A stretch of DNA of 64,000 nt from Roseihalotalea indica. Its GTDB lineage: Bacteria > Bacteroidota > Bacteroidia > Cytophagales > Cyclobacteriaceae. The stretch spans positions 744,001 through 808,000 of the forward strand of contig NZ_JAINFL010000001.1 in the NCBI RefSeq assembly GCF_022458895.1, read 5' to 3'. How positions within the stretch are numbered: the stretch's first letter is position 1; every line of letters begins with the position of its first letter. Positions 9,626 to 17,576 of this stretch are shown in pieces. The position numbers were made by a program, and so were the translations under genes. The notes below the pieces were generated by a model, which had not been told where the DNA came from, did no database searches, and saw nothing but the letters and a program-made list of their open reading frames with translations.

Positions 9626-10549
9626 ATGAATCAGTCAGCAAACACGCTCGCATTAGGTATTGACTTAGGCGGAACTCACATTAAAGGGGTTTTGCTACAG
9701 GATGGTAAAATCGTGGATCAGTATCACACAGATACCGAAGATCTGCCTGATTTGGCAAGTCAGTCCAGCAAAGATTTATGGAAAGAGGCAATGCGGAATA
9801 TGATCAATACAGTTCGGCAACGGTACCCGAATCATTCGGTCAAAATTGGGTTGGCGGCACCGGGCATTCCCAATCAGGAACATACCATGATTTGCTATAT
9901 GCCCGGTCGGCTACAAGGTTTAGAGAATTTGCATTGGGCCGACTTTCTGGAAGAATCTGTTGTTCGGGTGCTGAACGATGCTCAGGCCGCTTTGCTGGCG
10001 GAAAGCAGGTTAGGTGCCGCTCAGGGGGCAAAAAATGCGGTGCTGCTCACGCTGGGAACCGGAGTAGGGGGTGGCTTGCTGATTGACGGGAAACCCTTTG
10101 GCGGAAGCTTTCAGTGGGCGGGGCACGTGGGCCACACCGTGGTAGATAGCCAGGGAATGCCGGACATTACCCGGGTGCCCGGCAGCATTGAAGAAGCGAT
10201 CGGGAATGTTAGCCTTCCTCGCCGTTCTATGGGAAAGTACCAGGCTACTCGCGATTTGGTGGCTGATTATGAGCAAGGCGATCCGTTTGCCAGCTACCTC
10301 TGGCTCACTTCGGTTCAAAAACTAGCCTGCACACTGGTTTCCCTGATTAACCTGATCTCGCCGGAAGTCATTGTTTTAGGAGGCGGAATTACCAAGGCCG
10401 GAAAATCGCTATATACCCCTCTAGCCTCGTTCATGGACGTATACGAGTGGCAACCGGGCGGTCAACGCACCCCCATCCGACAGGCCACCTTCGATGACTA
10501 CGCCGGTGCCGTAGGAGCCGCTCTATTTTCCCTGGAGAAAAAAGCATGA
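9626..10549 (+). CDS. ROK family sugar kinase, zinc motif absent
   Basis: A 307-residue ROK protein with the ATPase/kinase motifs GIDLGGTHIKG (phosphate 1), GLAAPG, and GTGVGGGLLIDGKPFGG followed by the GHVGH segment that contains the family His. It probably phosphorylates a hexose or amino sugar. The ROK zinc motif CxCGxxGCxE, which normally follows the GH-G-H segment, is replaced by PDITRVPGSIEEAIGN, so no structural zinc is expected. This looks like a coherent subfamily rather than damage, since the frame and the flanking motifs are intact. The frame extends back to 9494 inside the SDR gene, but the ATG at 9626 is the natural start. Confidence 0.88.
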   Translation: MNQSANTLALGIDLGGTHIKGVLLQDGKIVDQYHTDTEDLPDLASQSSKDLWKEAMRNMINTVRQRYPNHSVKIGLAAPGIPNQEHTMICYMPGRLQGLENLHWADFLEESVVRVLNDAQAALLAESRLGAAQGAKNAVLLTLGTGVGGGLLIDGKPFGGSFQWAGHVGHTVVDSQGMPDITRVPGSIEEAIGNVSLPRRSMGKYQATRDLVADYEQGDPFASYLWLTSVQKLACTLVSLINLISPEVIVLGGGITKAGKSLYTPLASFMDVYEWQPGGQRTPIRQATFDDYAGAVGAALFSLEKKA

Positions 10550-10600
10550 TGCTAAAAAAATTCAAACCAACCAGGAACAAAAGCACAAGAGTCTATAATT

Positions 10601-10632
10601 TTCACTCATTCACTCATTCACTCATTCACTCA
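10601..10632. repeat. Tandem repeat (TTCACTCA)x4
   Basis: Four exact 8-bp units in the 103-bp gap between the ROK and SIS genes, ending 20 bp before the SIS start codon. Slippage here would change the length of the leader, not a reading frame. Confidence 0.85.
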
Positions 10633-10652
10633 AATAAAACAACCAACAAAGC

Positions 10653-11441
10653 ATGAGCGTCATACAACAATATTTAGCTAAGTGCCAGTCAATGATACAA
10701 ACCGTTGCGAGTCAGCAGGAGGCTATTGAGCAGGCTGCGGGCTGGTTTGCCGAGACCATCCTGAAGGGACGCATGGTTCACTTGTTTGGTTCAGGACACA
10801 GCCGGATTATGGTGGAAGAAATGTGGCCTCGCTATGGTTCTTTTGCCGGATTTAACCCCATTGTAGAATTATCACTTTCATTTCATAATCTGGTGGTAGG
10901 GGCAAATGGACAGCGGCAGGCTATGTTTCTGGAAAATGTTCCCGGTCTGGCCGAACGCATCCTTCGTAACTTCGACCTCAGCGGGCAGGATAGTGCACTG
11001 GTTATTTCCTCCAGCGGGTGCAATGTGGTGCCCATTGAGATGGCCGAACTGTTTCAGCAAAAAGGTATCCGAGTAGTCGCATTAGTCACCAAACAACATT
11101 CCGAAGCCAGTACCAGCAAGCGGCCCGATGGTAAAAAGTTGACTGATTTCGCTGATCTCATTCTGGATACCGGTGCTCCGATGGGCGATGCAATGGTTTC
11201 CGTGCCCAACCTGGATACTCCGGTTTCTCCTGGTTCCACCGTTGGTGGTGCAATGATTGTCAATAGCATTAAAGCGGTGGTAGCCGAAAAACTAACCCAA
11301 GCCGGGCAACCACCCAAAGTCCTCAGCTCAGGAGCCGTGGTAGGAGCCGAGCGAGCGGTAGAATTATTTGAAAGCGCTTACGATGAGCACGCCCATCGGC
11401 TGGCCGGTTTATATGAGCAGGTAGGGAAGAAGAAGGGGTAA
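10653..11441 (+). CDS. SIS domain protein (UPF0309-type sugar isomerase)
   Basis: A 262-residue sugar-isomerase fold protein. The phosphosugar-binding signatures are present: LFGSGHSRIMVEEMWPR near residue 46, VISSSGCNVVPIEMAE (the SxS/T-G-x-N loop) and GIRVVALVTKQHSEASTSK. The conserved AGFNPIVE segment and the C-terminal TVGGAMIVNSIKA fit the UPF0309 group of SIS proteins, whose substrates are not established. Beside a ROK kinase it would act on the phosphorylated sugar, as in many kinase/isomerase pairs (inference). The tandem repeat just upstream sits in its leader. Confidence 0.85.
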   Translation: MSVIQQYLAKCQSMIQTVASQQEAIEQAAGWFAETILKGRMVHLFGSGHSRIMVEEMWPRYGSFAGFNPIVELSLSFHNLVVGANGQRQAMFLENVPGLAERILRNFDLSGQDSALVISSSGCNVVPIEMAELFQQKGIRVVALVTKQHSEASTSKRPDGKKLTDFADLILDTGAPMGDAMVSVPNLDTPVSPGSTVGGAMIVNSIKAVVAEKLTQAGQPPKVLSSGAVVGAERAVELFESAYDEHAHRLAGLYEQVGKKKG

Positions 11442-11554
11442 CGCTCAAAGGCAGCCTGCCTCTAGTAAGCAAAGTCAGCCCAAACTTTGAACCCCTCAGA
11501 GAAAATAGATACCTTGAGTACTCACTACTTGAATACAAAACCTAACAACACTTC

Positions 11555-12583
11555 ATGCAATCTCATCCCATCCGCACGACCGTCATCGGTAGCTATCCCT
11601 TTCCTGGGTGGTTACTGTTTGCTTCCGAAAACCTGGACCAGTTCGGCTCCGCCGACATTGACGAAATGATCGACGATGCCGTAGTGGCAGCCATTCATGA
11701 TCAGGTATCGGCTGGTCTTGATGTGATCACCGACGGCGAGCAAACCCGACTTGATTTTAACCTGTCTTTTTACGGCTTTATCAAAGGCATTGAACAGAAC
11801 GCGATAGTGCCTCGCAAATGGGGACCACCCGCTCACGATCAACGAGGCAAACATTCTATTGTGGGCGAGTTAAGGGCGCCTCGAGGACTGGGAGCTGTGG
11901 AGGAGTTTCAGCGGCTGCAACGCCTGGCACCCCAAGGCCCGGTACTGAAGGCTAGTATTCCCGGCCCTTTCACTTTAAGTGGCCGTTTACTGCCCAATGA
12001 TCAATATCCTGATCGATATGCCGTGACGGAAGCCATTCTGCCAATGGTACAGCAAGAACTGGAAGGTTTGGTTGAGGCAGGTTGCACCGAGATTACGGTG
12101 GATGAACCCTCCATGAGTTGTTATGCCTACAAAGAAGATACGAAGCGGTTTGTCGATATCTTCAATCGGACGGTTGAGCCGGTGGTTGGTAAATGCCGGT
12201 TGTCAACTCACTTGTGCTTCGGTAACTTTAAAGGACATGCAGTAGGCTACCGGCGGATTGCGCCCATGCTGCCCGATTTTCTGGATTTTAAGGTAGACGA
12301 AGTGCATGTAGAAATGGCCAGCCGGGAGTTTGCCGAGATTGAGCTGATCGCTGAGTTTGCCAAACGCATGGATGTGGCCGTGGGTATTGTCGATGTAAAA
12401 AGCTATTACATCGAGTCAGTAGATGATATTGCGCAGCGGATTAAACTGTGCCTGGAGCATATTGCTGCCGACAAGCTATCGGTTGCCCCTGACTGCGGAT
12501 TGAGTCAGACTGCTCGCTGGGCTGCTCGTAAAAAGCTGGCTAATATGGTGGCGGGAGCCAAACTGATACGAGAGAAATTATAA
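11555..12583 (+). CDS. MetE-like (cobalamin-independent methionine synthase catalytic domain) methyltransferase
   Basis: A 342-residue protein equivalent to only the C-terminal catalytic barrel of MetE; the N-terminal half of a full MetE (about 750 residues) is absent. Motifs: TTVIGSYPFPGW at the start, GLDVITDGEQTR, DEPSMS, and the complete zinc set His219-x-Cys221 (STHLCFGNF), Glu253 (HVEMASREF) and Cys314 (APDCGLSQTARW). The zinc site therefore looks functional and should bind a thiol acceptor. Short core-MetE proteins are known to use methyl donors other than methyl-folate. The setting in a sugar-type operon is not that of methionine synthesis, so the real substrate may differ. The upstream gap is 113 bp. 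Confidence 0.82.
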   Translation: MQSHPIRTTVIGSYPFPGWLLFASENLDQFGSADIDEMIDDAVVAAIHDQVSAGLDVITDGEQTRLDFNLSFYGFIKGIEQNAIVPRKWGPPAHDQRGKHSIVGELRAPRGLGAVEEFQRLQRLAPQGPVLKASIPGPFTLSGRLLPNDQYPDRYAVTEAILPMVQQELEGLVEAGCTEITVDEPSMSCYAYKEDTKRFVDIFNRTVEPVVGKCRLSTHLCFGNFKGHAVGYRRIAPMLPDFLDFKVDEVHVEMASREFAEIELIAEFAKRMDVAVGIVDVKSYYIESVDDIAQRIKLCLEHIAADKLSVAPDCGLSQTARWAARKKLANMVAGAKLIREKL

Positions 12584-12592
12584 TGCTGAGCG

Positions 12593-13468
12593 ATGATGAA
12601 TGAACTAATCCCGGCATGGCAGAAAGACGACGCGCTATTAGAAGACATTCAGCGGGCATCCACTGACCGCGAGGCATTTCACCTGTGGTGGCTGGGGCAG
12701 AGTGGTTACCTCATTCAGTGGCAGGGAAAGCACCTGCTGATAGACCCTTACCTATCGGATTCTCTGACGCGCAAATATGCCGATACTGAAAAACCTCATA
12801 TCCGCATGAGCGAGCGGGTGATTGATCCCGCTCGTCTCAATTTTATTGATGTCGTCACCTCCAGCCATAACCATACTGACCACCTCGACGGAGAGACGCT
12901 GATTCCGCTTTTTCAGGCAAATCCGGAAATCAAGTTTGTCATTCCCGAAGCCAACCGGGGATTTGTGGCCGAACGAACTCAAATAGAAATGTCTTTTCCT
13001 ATTGGCCTGACGGATGGAGAACAAGTTACAGTAGAAGGGGTTACTATGCATGCCGTACCGGCGGCTCATGAAGAGATTGAACGTGACGAAGCCGGACGCT
13101 GCAAGTTTTTGGGTTATGTGATTGAATTTGGTCCTCATACCGTGTATCATAGTGGCGATACGCTGCGGTACGAAGGGATGACCGAAGCACTGGCTCCGTT
13201 TAATATTGATGTAGCACTATTACCCATCAATGGGCGCGACCCTAAGCGGAAAGTGGCGGGCAACCTGAATGCCGAACAGGCAGTGAGGTTAGCTAAAGAA
13301 ACGAACACTAAAGTGGTCATTCCCTGCCACTACGATATGTTTACCTTCAACACTGCTGACCCAGCTGAATTTGTGCAGGCTGCGCAGGCTCAGGGACAAA
13401 ATTACAAGGTATTGAAGGGAGGAGAGCATTGGAGCAGTCATTCACTTTCTTCTTTACATATTGTGTAG
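12593..13468 (+). CDS. UlaG-like metallo-beta-lactamase fold hydrolase
   Basis: A 291-residue metal-dependent hydrolase of the metallo-beta-lactamase fold, closest in layout to UlaG (L-ascorbate-6-phosphate lactonase). Metal ligands: SHNHTDHLDG (His92, His94, Asp96, His97), VPAAHEEIE, YHSGDTLRY (Asp ligand), and the late VVIPCHYDMF (His). The two-residue motif SG-Y in the first strand (WWLGQSGYLIQWQGKHLLIDPY) is typical. It begins 9 bp after the MetE-like stop and must be in the same operon. A sugar lactone or cyclic phosphoester substrate is inferred from the family and neighbours. Confidence 0.86.
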   Translation: MMNELIPAWQKDDALLEDIQRASTDREAFHLWWLGQSGYLIQWQGKHLLIDPYLSDSLTRKYADTEKPHIRMSERVIDPARLNFIDVVTSSHNHTDHLDGETLIPLFQANPEIKFVIPEANRGFVAERTQIEMSFPIGLTDGEQVTVEGVTMHAVPAAHEEIERDEAGRCKFLGYVIEFGPHTVYHSGDTLRYEGMTEALAPFNIDVALLPINGRDPKRKVAGNLNAEQAVRLAKETNTKVVIPCHYDMFTFNTADPAEFVQAAQAQGQNYKVLKGGEHWSSHSLSSLHIV

Positions 13469-13503
13469 ATAAGGCTTGCAAAACATGCAAGTGAGTTAAT
13501 CGC

Positions 13504-13560
13504 GATGTATTTTTTAGCATTAGGTTTAAATCCAATGCTCGTATTAATTTGATATACATC
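13504..13560. repeat. Palindromic element with GGTTTAAA core
   Basis: Outer arms GATGTAT (13504-13510) and ATACATC (13554-13560) enclose an inner imperfect palindrome AGCATTAGGTTT/AAATCCAATGCT (13516-13539). The same layout, with core GGGTTTAAACCC, recurs at 33068-33089 and 37521-37546. It sits after the UlaG-like gene and before the sulfatase, so it could serve as a 3' stem or be a dispersed repeat. Confidence 0.6.
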
Positions 13561-13642
13561 TTGATAGGGAATTGCGAAACGCGGGCTCATCAAAATTTCC
13601 TATATTGAAAACTTTTCATTTTTACTATAACCTATCCCTCTA

Positions 13643-15046
13643 ATGCTGTTCTCTGGAAATTTTTTGCGTACCGCTCTTCAAGCATTAACAGTATTCACCT
13701 TTCTATTCAATGGTTTCCAATTTCTGGGCGCTCAGCCCCGCCCCAACGTGCTGCTGATCTTTACCGATGATCAGGGTTCGCTGGATATGAACTGCTATGG
13801 CTCAGAAGATTTACAAACCCCTCATATGGATGCACTGGCTGCTTCGGGAGTGCGTTTCACTCAGTTTTATGCAGCCGCTCCGGTGTGCTCGCCTTCCCGG
13901 GCTGGTTTGTTAACGGGTCGTACACCCTTGCGCGCCGGGCTGCCGGGCAACGTTCCCCTTCCCATTCATCAGGAAGGAGCCGGCCTGCCTACCGAAGAAG
14001 TAACAATGGCTGAAATGCTGAAGGAAGGCGGTTACAAAACCGGACATGTCGGCAAATGGCATCTGGGGCACAGTGATGAAAAGCAACCCAACGGGCAGGG
14101 GTTTGATTATAGCTTTGGGCACTTGGTCGGTTGTATTGATAATTACAGTCACTATTTCTACTGGAGCGGTCCGAACCGCCATGATCTCTGGCGTAACGGA
14201 GAAGAAGTTTTTTATCCCGGTCAGTTTTTCCCGGACCTGATGGTGGATGAGGTCAACCATTTTTTAGAAGATAGTCAGGATACTACTTTCTTCCTGTACT
14301 GGGCCATCAACGTACCGCATTACCCATATCAGGGTACTCCGAAGTGGCTAGAAACTTATGAAGATTTGCCCTCTCCCCGTAAAGAGTATGCTGCTTTTGT
14401 TTCCACCATGGACGATAAAATTGGCGAGGTGATGGCCAAACTGGATGAGCTGGGTTTGCGGGAAAACACATTGGTGATTTTTCAGTCAGATCATGGGCAC
14501 TCTTGTGAGGAGCGTGCGTTTTTTGGCGGTGGTAATGCCGGACCGTACCGGGGCGCTAAGTTTAGCCTGTTTGAAGGAGGAATTCGGGTTCCCGCTATTG
14601 CCAGTTGGCCCGGAACCCTGCCCGAAGGCGAAGTGCGCGACCAGCTAGCAATGGGAGTGGACTGGCTACCTACCGTAGCGGAGCTCTGTCAGGTAAGCGA
14701 ACCACAAACTGTGCTGGACGGGAAAAGTCTAGTGCCACTTATTAAGGATAATACCGTTAGCTCTCCCCACGAAGTGGCTTATTGGCAGATTGGTCGGGAC
14801 GAAAACAGCCAGTGGGCCGTCCGTAAAGGCGACTGGAAACTCGTTGGTCATCCCCGTGACCCCAGCCAACCTGGGAGCCTGACCGAGGCTGATAGCCTGT
14901 TTTTATCTAACCTGAAGCAAGACGTTTCCGAATCTACCAACCTGGCCGGTGAAAACCCGGAGAAGTTGAAAGAACTACAACAGCTTTATGAGCAGTGGCT
15001 GGATGAAATCCGGCAAGAAAATCAATTGAGGAATTACGGTGAATAA
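13643..15046 (+). CDS. Secreted S1 family sulfatase (arylsulfatase A type)
   Basis: A 467-residue sulfatase. A signal peptide (about 1-30) precedes NVLLIFTDDQG (metal ligands Asp42, Asp43). The sulfatase signature PVCSPSRAGLLTGR supplies Cys82, to be converted to formylglycine, and the CxPxR arginine. GYKTGHVGKWHLGH supplies the Lys/His active-site pair, and FQSDHGH supplies further metal ligands. It should remove sulfate esters from carbohydrates in the periplasm or outside. No formylglycine-generating enzyme (FGE or anSME) is in the window, so maturation must come from elsewhere. The stop overlaps the GTG start of the next gene by 8 bp, implying translational coupling. Confidence 0.92.
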   Translation: MLFSGNFLRTALQALTVFTFLFNGFQFLGAQPRPNVLLIFTDDQGSLDMNCYGSEDLQTPHMDALAASGVRFTQFYAAAPVCSPSRAGLLTGRTPLRAGLPGNVPLPIHQEGAGLPTEEVTMAEMLKEGGYKTGHVGKWHLGHSDEKQPNGQGFDYSFGHLVGCIDNYSHYFYWSGPNRHDLWRNGEEVFYPGQFFPDLMVDEVNHFLEDSQDTTFFLYWAINVPHYPYQGTPKWLETYEDLPSPRKEYAAFVSTMDDKIGEVMAKLDELGLRENTLVIFQSDHGHSCEERAFFGGGNAGPYRGAKFSLFEGGIRVPAIASWPGTLPEGEVRDQLAMGVDWLPTVAELCQVSEPQTVLDGKSLVPLIKDNTVSSPHEVAYWQIGRDENSQWAVRKGDWKLVGHPRDPSQPGSLTEADSLFLSNLKQDVSESTNLAGENPEKLKELQQLYEQWLDEIRQENQLRNYGE

Positions 15047-17564
15047 CTCAAATTGTAAATTCATAAAAATACCAAACCTCCCCACAGCTAGCCGGATTGT
15101 ACTGTTGGGTATTATTGTGGTGACTTTAGCATTCCAAGCCCCTCATGATGACACACTAGCTCGGAAGATTGTAAAGCAGCTAGCAGCGTACACCAACACA
15201 TTTCGCCAGGAGAAACTCTATTTACATTTTGATAAACCCTACTACAGCGTAGGTGAAACCATGTGGTTCAAAACATATTTAGTAGATGCCACCACGCATC
15301 ACCCGGAGGCGCTCAGCCGTTTGGCTTATGTGGAATTAATCGGACCCGATAATGCAATTGTAGAGCGACGTAACCTGGAGATTACAGAATCGGGGGGGAT
15401 AGGTGACTTTTTACTTGGTGATTCTTTGCCCGCAGGCTCCTACACGGTCCGGGCATATACCAACTGGATGCGTAATTTTGACGAGGAGTATTTCTTCCGG
15501 CAGACTATTCCAGTGGTAAGTATTGACAGTACCAAGGTGGTAGAAAGAATCCGAAGTGAAAACCGGGTAGAGCAAGAAAGCTTTGTATATAATCAGGATC
15601 AACCCCCCATAGATCTTCAGTTTTTCCCCGAAGGTGGGGAGTTGGTGGATGGTTTGGCCAGTATGGTTGGGTTTAAGGCAACGGGCCCCGATGGTCAGGG
15701 ATTGGCAGTTCAGGGGCGTATTATTGATCAGAATCAGCAGACCATTACTACGTTTGAGAGCCACAAATTCGGTATGGGGCGCTTTGTACTAAAGCCTTCG
15801 TCTAGTCATACATATCAGGCTATAGTAGAACTGGCCGGAATTCCGCTTACCTTCCCGCTGCCCGAAGTTCAGGAGCAGGGGTATATTATCCGAGCCACCC
15901 CCAGCCTTCAATCGGATAAGGTGAGAGTCACCGTTCAGAGTAAAGAAAGTGTAAAGGATGGAGTGCTGATTGGGCATCAGCGAGGAACTACCTTTATGTC
16001 TCTAATTATGGAGGGAGATCAACCTTATTTTGTTATGAATGTATCTAAGTCTGCTTTCCCTGGTGGTATATGCCACCTTACTTTTTTTGACCGCACAGGA
16101 ACTCCACGATGCGAGCGCTTGCTCTTTGCAAACTACCCATCTGACCTACCTGAATTAGCCGTAAAGGCTGACCAGAGCACGTATTCCACTCGTGAAGAAG
16201 TAACACTAAGTATGATGCTTCAAGATAGCACGCAGCAGCCATCACTAGGTTATGCTTCGCTAACGATTACCAACGCCAGTCAGGTTACCTATTCTGAGGG
16301 GGCAAATACAATCATGAGCCATTTATTACTCACTTCGGATTTGAGAGGAGTTGTCGAGCAGCCCCAGTATTATTTTAACGAACGAACGGATCAAGCCTAT
16401 GAGGCTCTGGATAATCTTATGCTAACCCAGGGTTGGCGAAGATTCCGCTGGGGTGAGGTATTACAGGATAGCCTTCCTGTGCCTGAATATATGGCAGAAA
16501 GAGGGTTCCAAATTAAAGGGCAGATGGTACGCTACTATAATCGTGATCAACCGGAGAACGGGCAGGTGTCTATGATGGTGGTGGGTGATTCTTTCGCATT
16601 TGCGGAAGGAGAAACTAATGAAAGCGGAGAGTTTGCTTTTGTAGATAATCAATTTCAAGATACTACCGAAGTTGTGATTCAGGCTCGTCGGGTAAAAGGA
16701 AAAAAAGAAAAGTTGAAGAAAGATGTTTATATCAATCTGGAACTGTTTTCTCCACCCCCTATTACTCACCGTCTAAGCTCCGGCTTATCCCCCTGGCTAC
16801 CTATGATGGGCGATTATCTTGAACAACAACAGAAAATTAACCAAATTGACCAAGCCTATAACTTTGATCAGAAAACCATTGTACTGGATGAAGTAGAGGT
16901 TAAGGGGCGTAAAGACGATTTTGATAATCCGTTTCGCCAGGCGGATCAATTCTACGGTGAACCTAGCAACCGATTGATACTAGATTCTATTCCTGGAGGA
17001 ACCAGTGCCTTAAGTGTTTTTGATCTGTTGCGCCGGGTGCCAGGAGTACAGGTATATGGCGCTTTTCCTAATCAAATGGCCTCGATTCGAGGGTTTGGGG
17101 GGCAAAGTGAGGCGCTTTATCTGCTTGACGGAATCCCGGTAGATGCTACTATGATCAATACAATTAGTACAAATGATGTATACTATGTGGATGTTCTTAG
17201 AGGAGCTTCAGCAACCATGTATGGGAGCCGAGGTGGTAGCGGAGTAATAGCAGTATATACACGGCGAGGTCCGGGGATGGAATCAGTGACCGAACGTTTA
17301 GGTATCATCAATTATACCCATCCGGGATATTATCATGCCCGTGAATTTTACGTTCCCCACTATGATGTAAAGAAGCCCGAACATGTAAAACCTGACTTTC
17401 GCTCTACTTTATATTGGGAGCCTTCAGTAGTGTTTGGGGAAGATGGACGTGCCCTGGTTTCTTTTTATACATCCGACGAAAAAGCAGAGTATCAGGTGCA
17501 GGTTGAAGGTGTTACTACTAACGGGCAACCTTTTACCCAACAGCACTCCTTTGTAGTAAAGTAA
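15039..17564 (+). CDS. MG2 (macroglobulin-like) and TonB plug domain exported protein
   Basis: An 841-residue exported protein with a hydrophobic N-terminal segment (about 19-36). It contains an MG2-like beta-sandwich near residues 55-150 (EKLYLHFDKPYYSVGETMWF), several macroglobulin-like domains, and, near residues 640-750, a SusC-type plug domain (DLLRRVPGVQVYG, ALYLLDGIPVD, VDVLRGASATMYG) with no following barrel. The protein ends in a further beta domain. This MG-plus-plug architecture is common in Bacteroidota but has no established role; it may engage TonB or a barrel partner. The start is GTG inside the sulfatase stop, with TGAGGAA just upstream; the first ATG lies far inside the MG2 domain. 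Confidence 0.8.
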   Translation: MNNSNCKFIKIPNLPTASRIVLLGIIVVTLAFQAPHDDTLARKIVKQLAAYTNTFRQEKLYLHFDKPYYSVGETMWFKTYLVDATTHHPEALSRLAYVELIGPDNAIVERRNLEITESGGIGDFLLGDSLPAGSYTVRAYTNWMRNFDEEYFFRQTIPVVSIDSTKVVERIRSENRVEQESFVYNQDQPPIDLQFFPEGGELVDGLASMVGFKATGPDGQGLAVQGRIIDQNQQTITTFESHKFGMGRFVLKPSSSHTYQAIVELAGIPLTFPLPEVQEQGYIIRATPSLQSDKVRVTVQSKESVKDGVLIGHQRGTTFMSLIMEGDQPYFVMNVSKSAFPGGICHLTFFDRTGTPRCERLLFANYPSDLPELAVKADQSTYSTREEVTLSMMLQDSTQQPSLGYASLTITNASQVTYSEGANTIMSHLLLTSDLRGVVEQPQYYFNERTDQAYEALDNLMLTQGWRRFRWGEVLQDSLPVPEYMAERGFQIKGQMVRYYNRDQPENGQVSMMVVGDSFAFAEGETNESGEFAFVDNQFQDTTEVVIQARRVKGKKEKLKKDVYINLELFSPPPITHRLSSGLSPWLPMMGDYLEQQQKINQIDQAYNFDQKTIVLDEVEVKGRKDDFDNPFRQADQFYGEPSNRLILDSIPGGTSALSVFDLLRRVPGVQVYGAFPNQMASIRGFGGQSEALYLLDGIPVDATMINTISTNDVYYVDVLRGASATMYGSRGGSGVIAVYTRRGPGMESVTERLGIINYTHPGYYHAREFYVPHYDVKKPEHVKPDFRSTLYWEPSVVFGEDGRALVSFYTSDEKAEYQVQVEGVTTNGQPFTQQHSFVVK

Positions 17565-17576
17565 TCATCACAGCAG

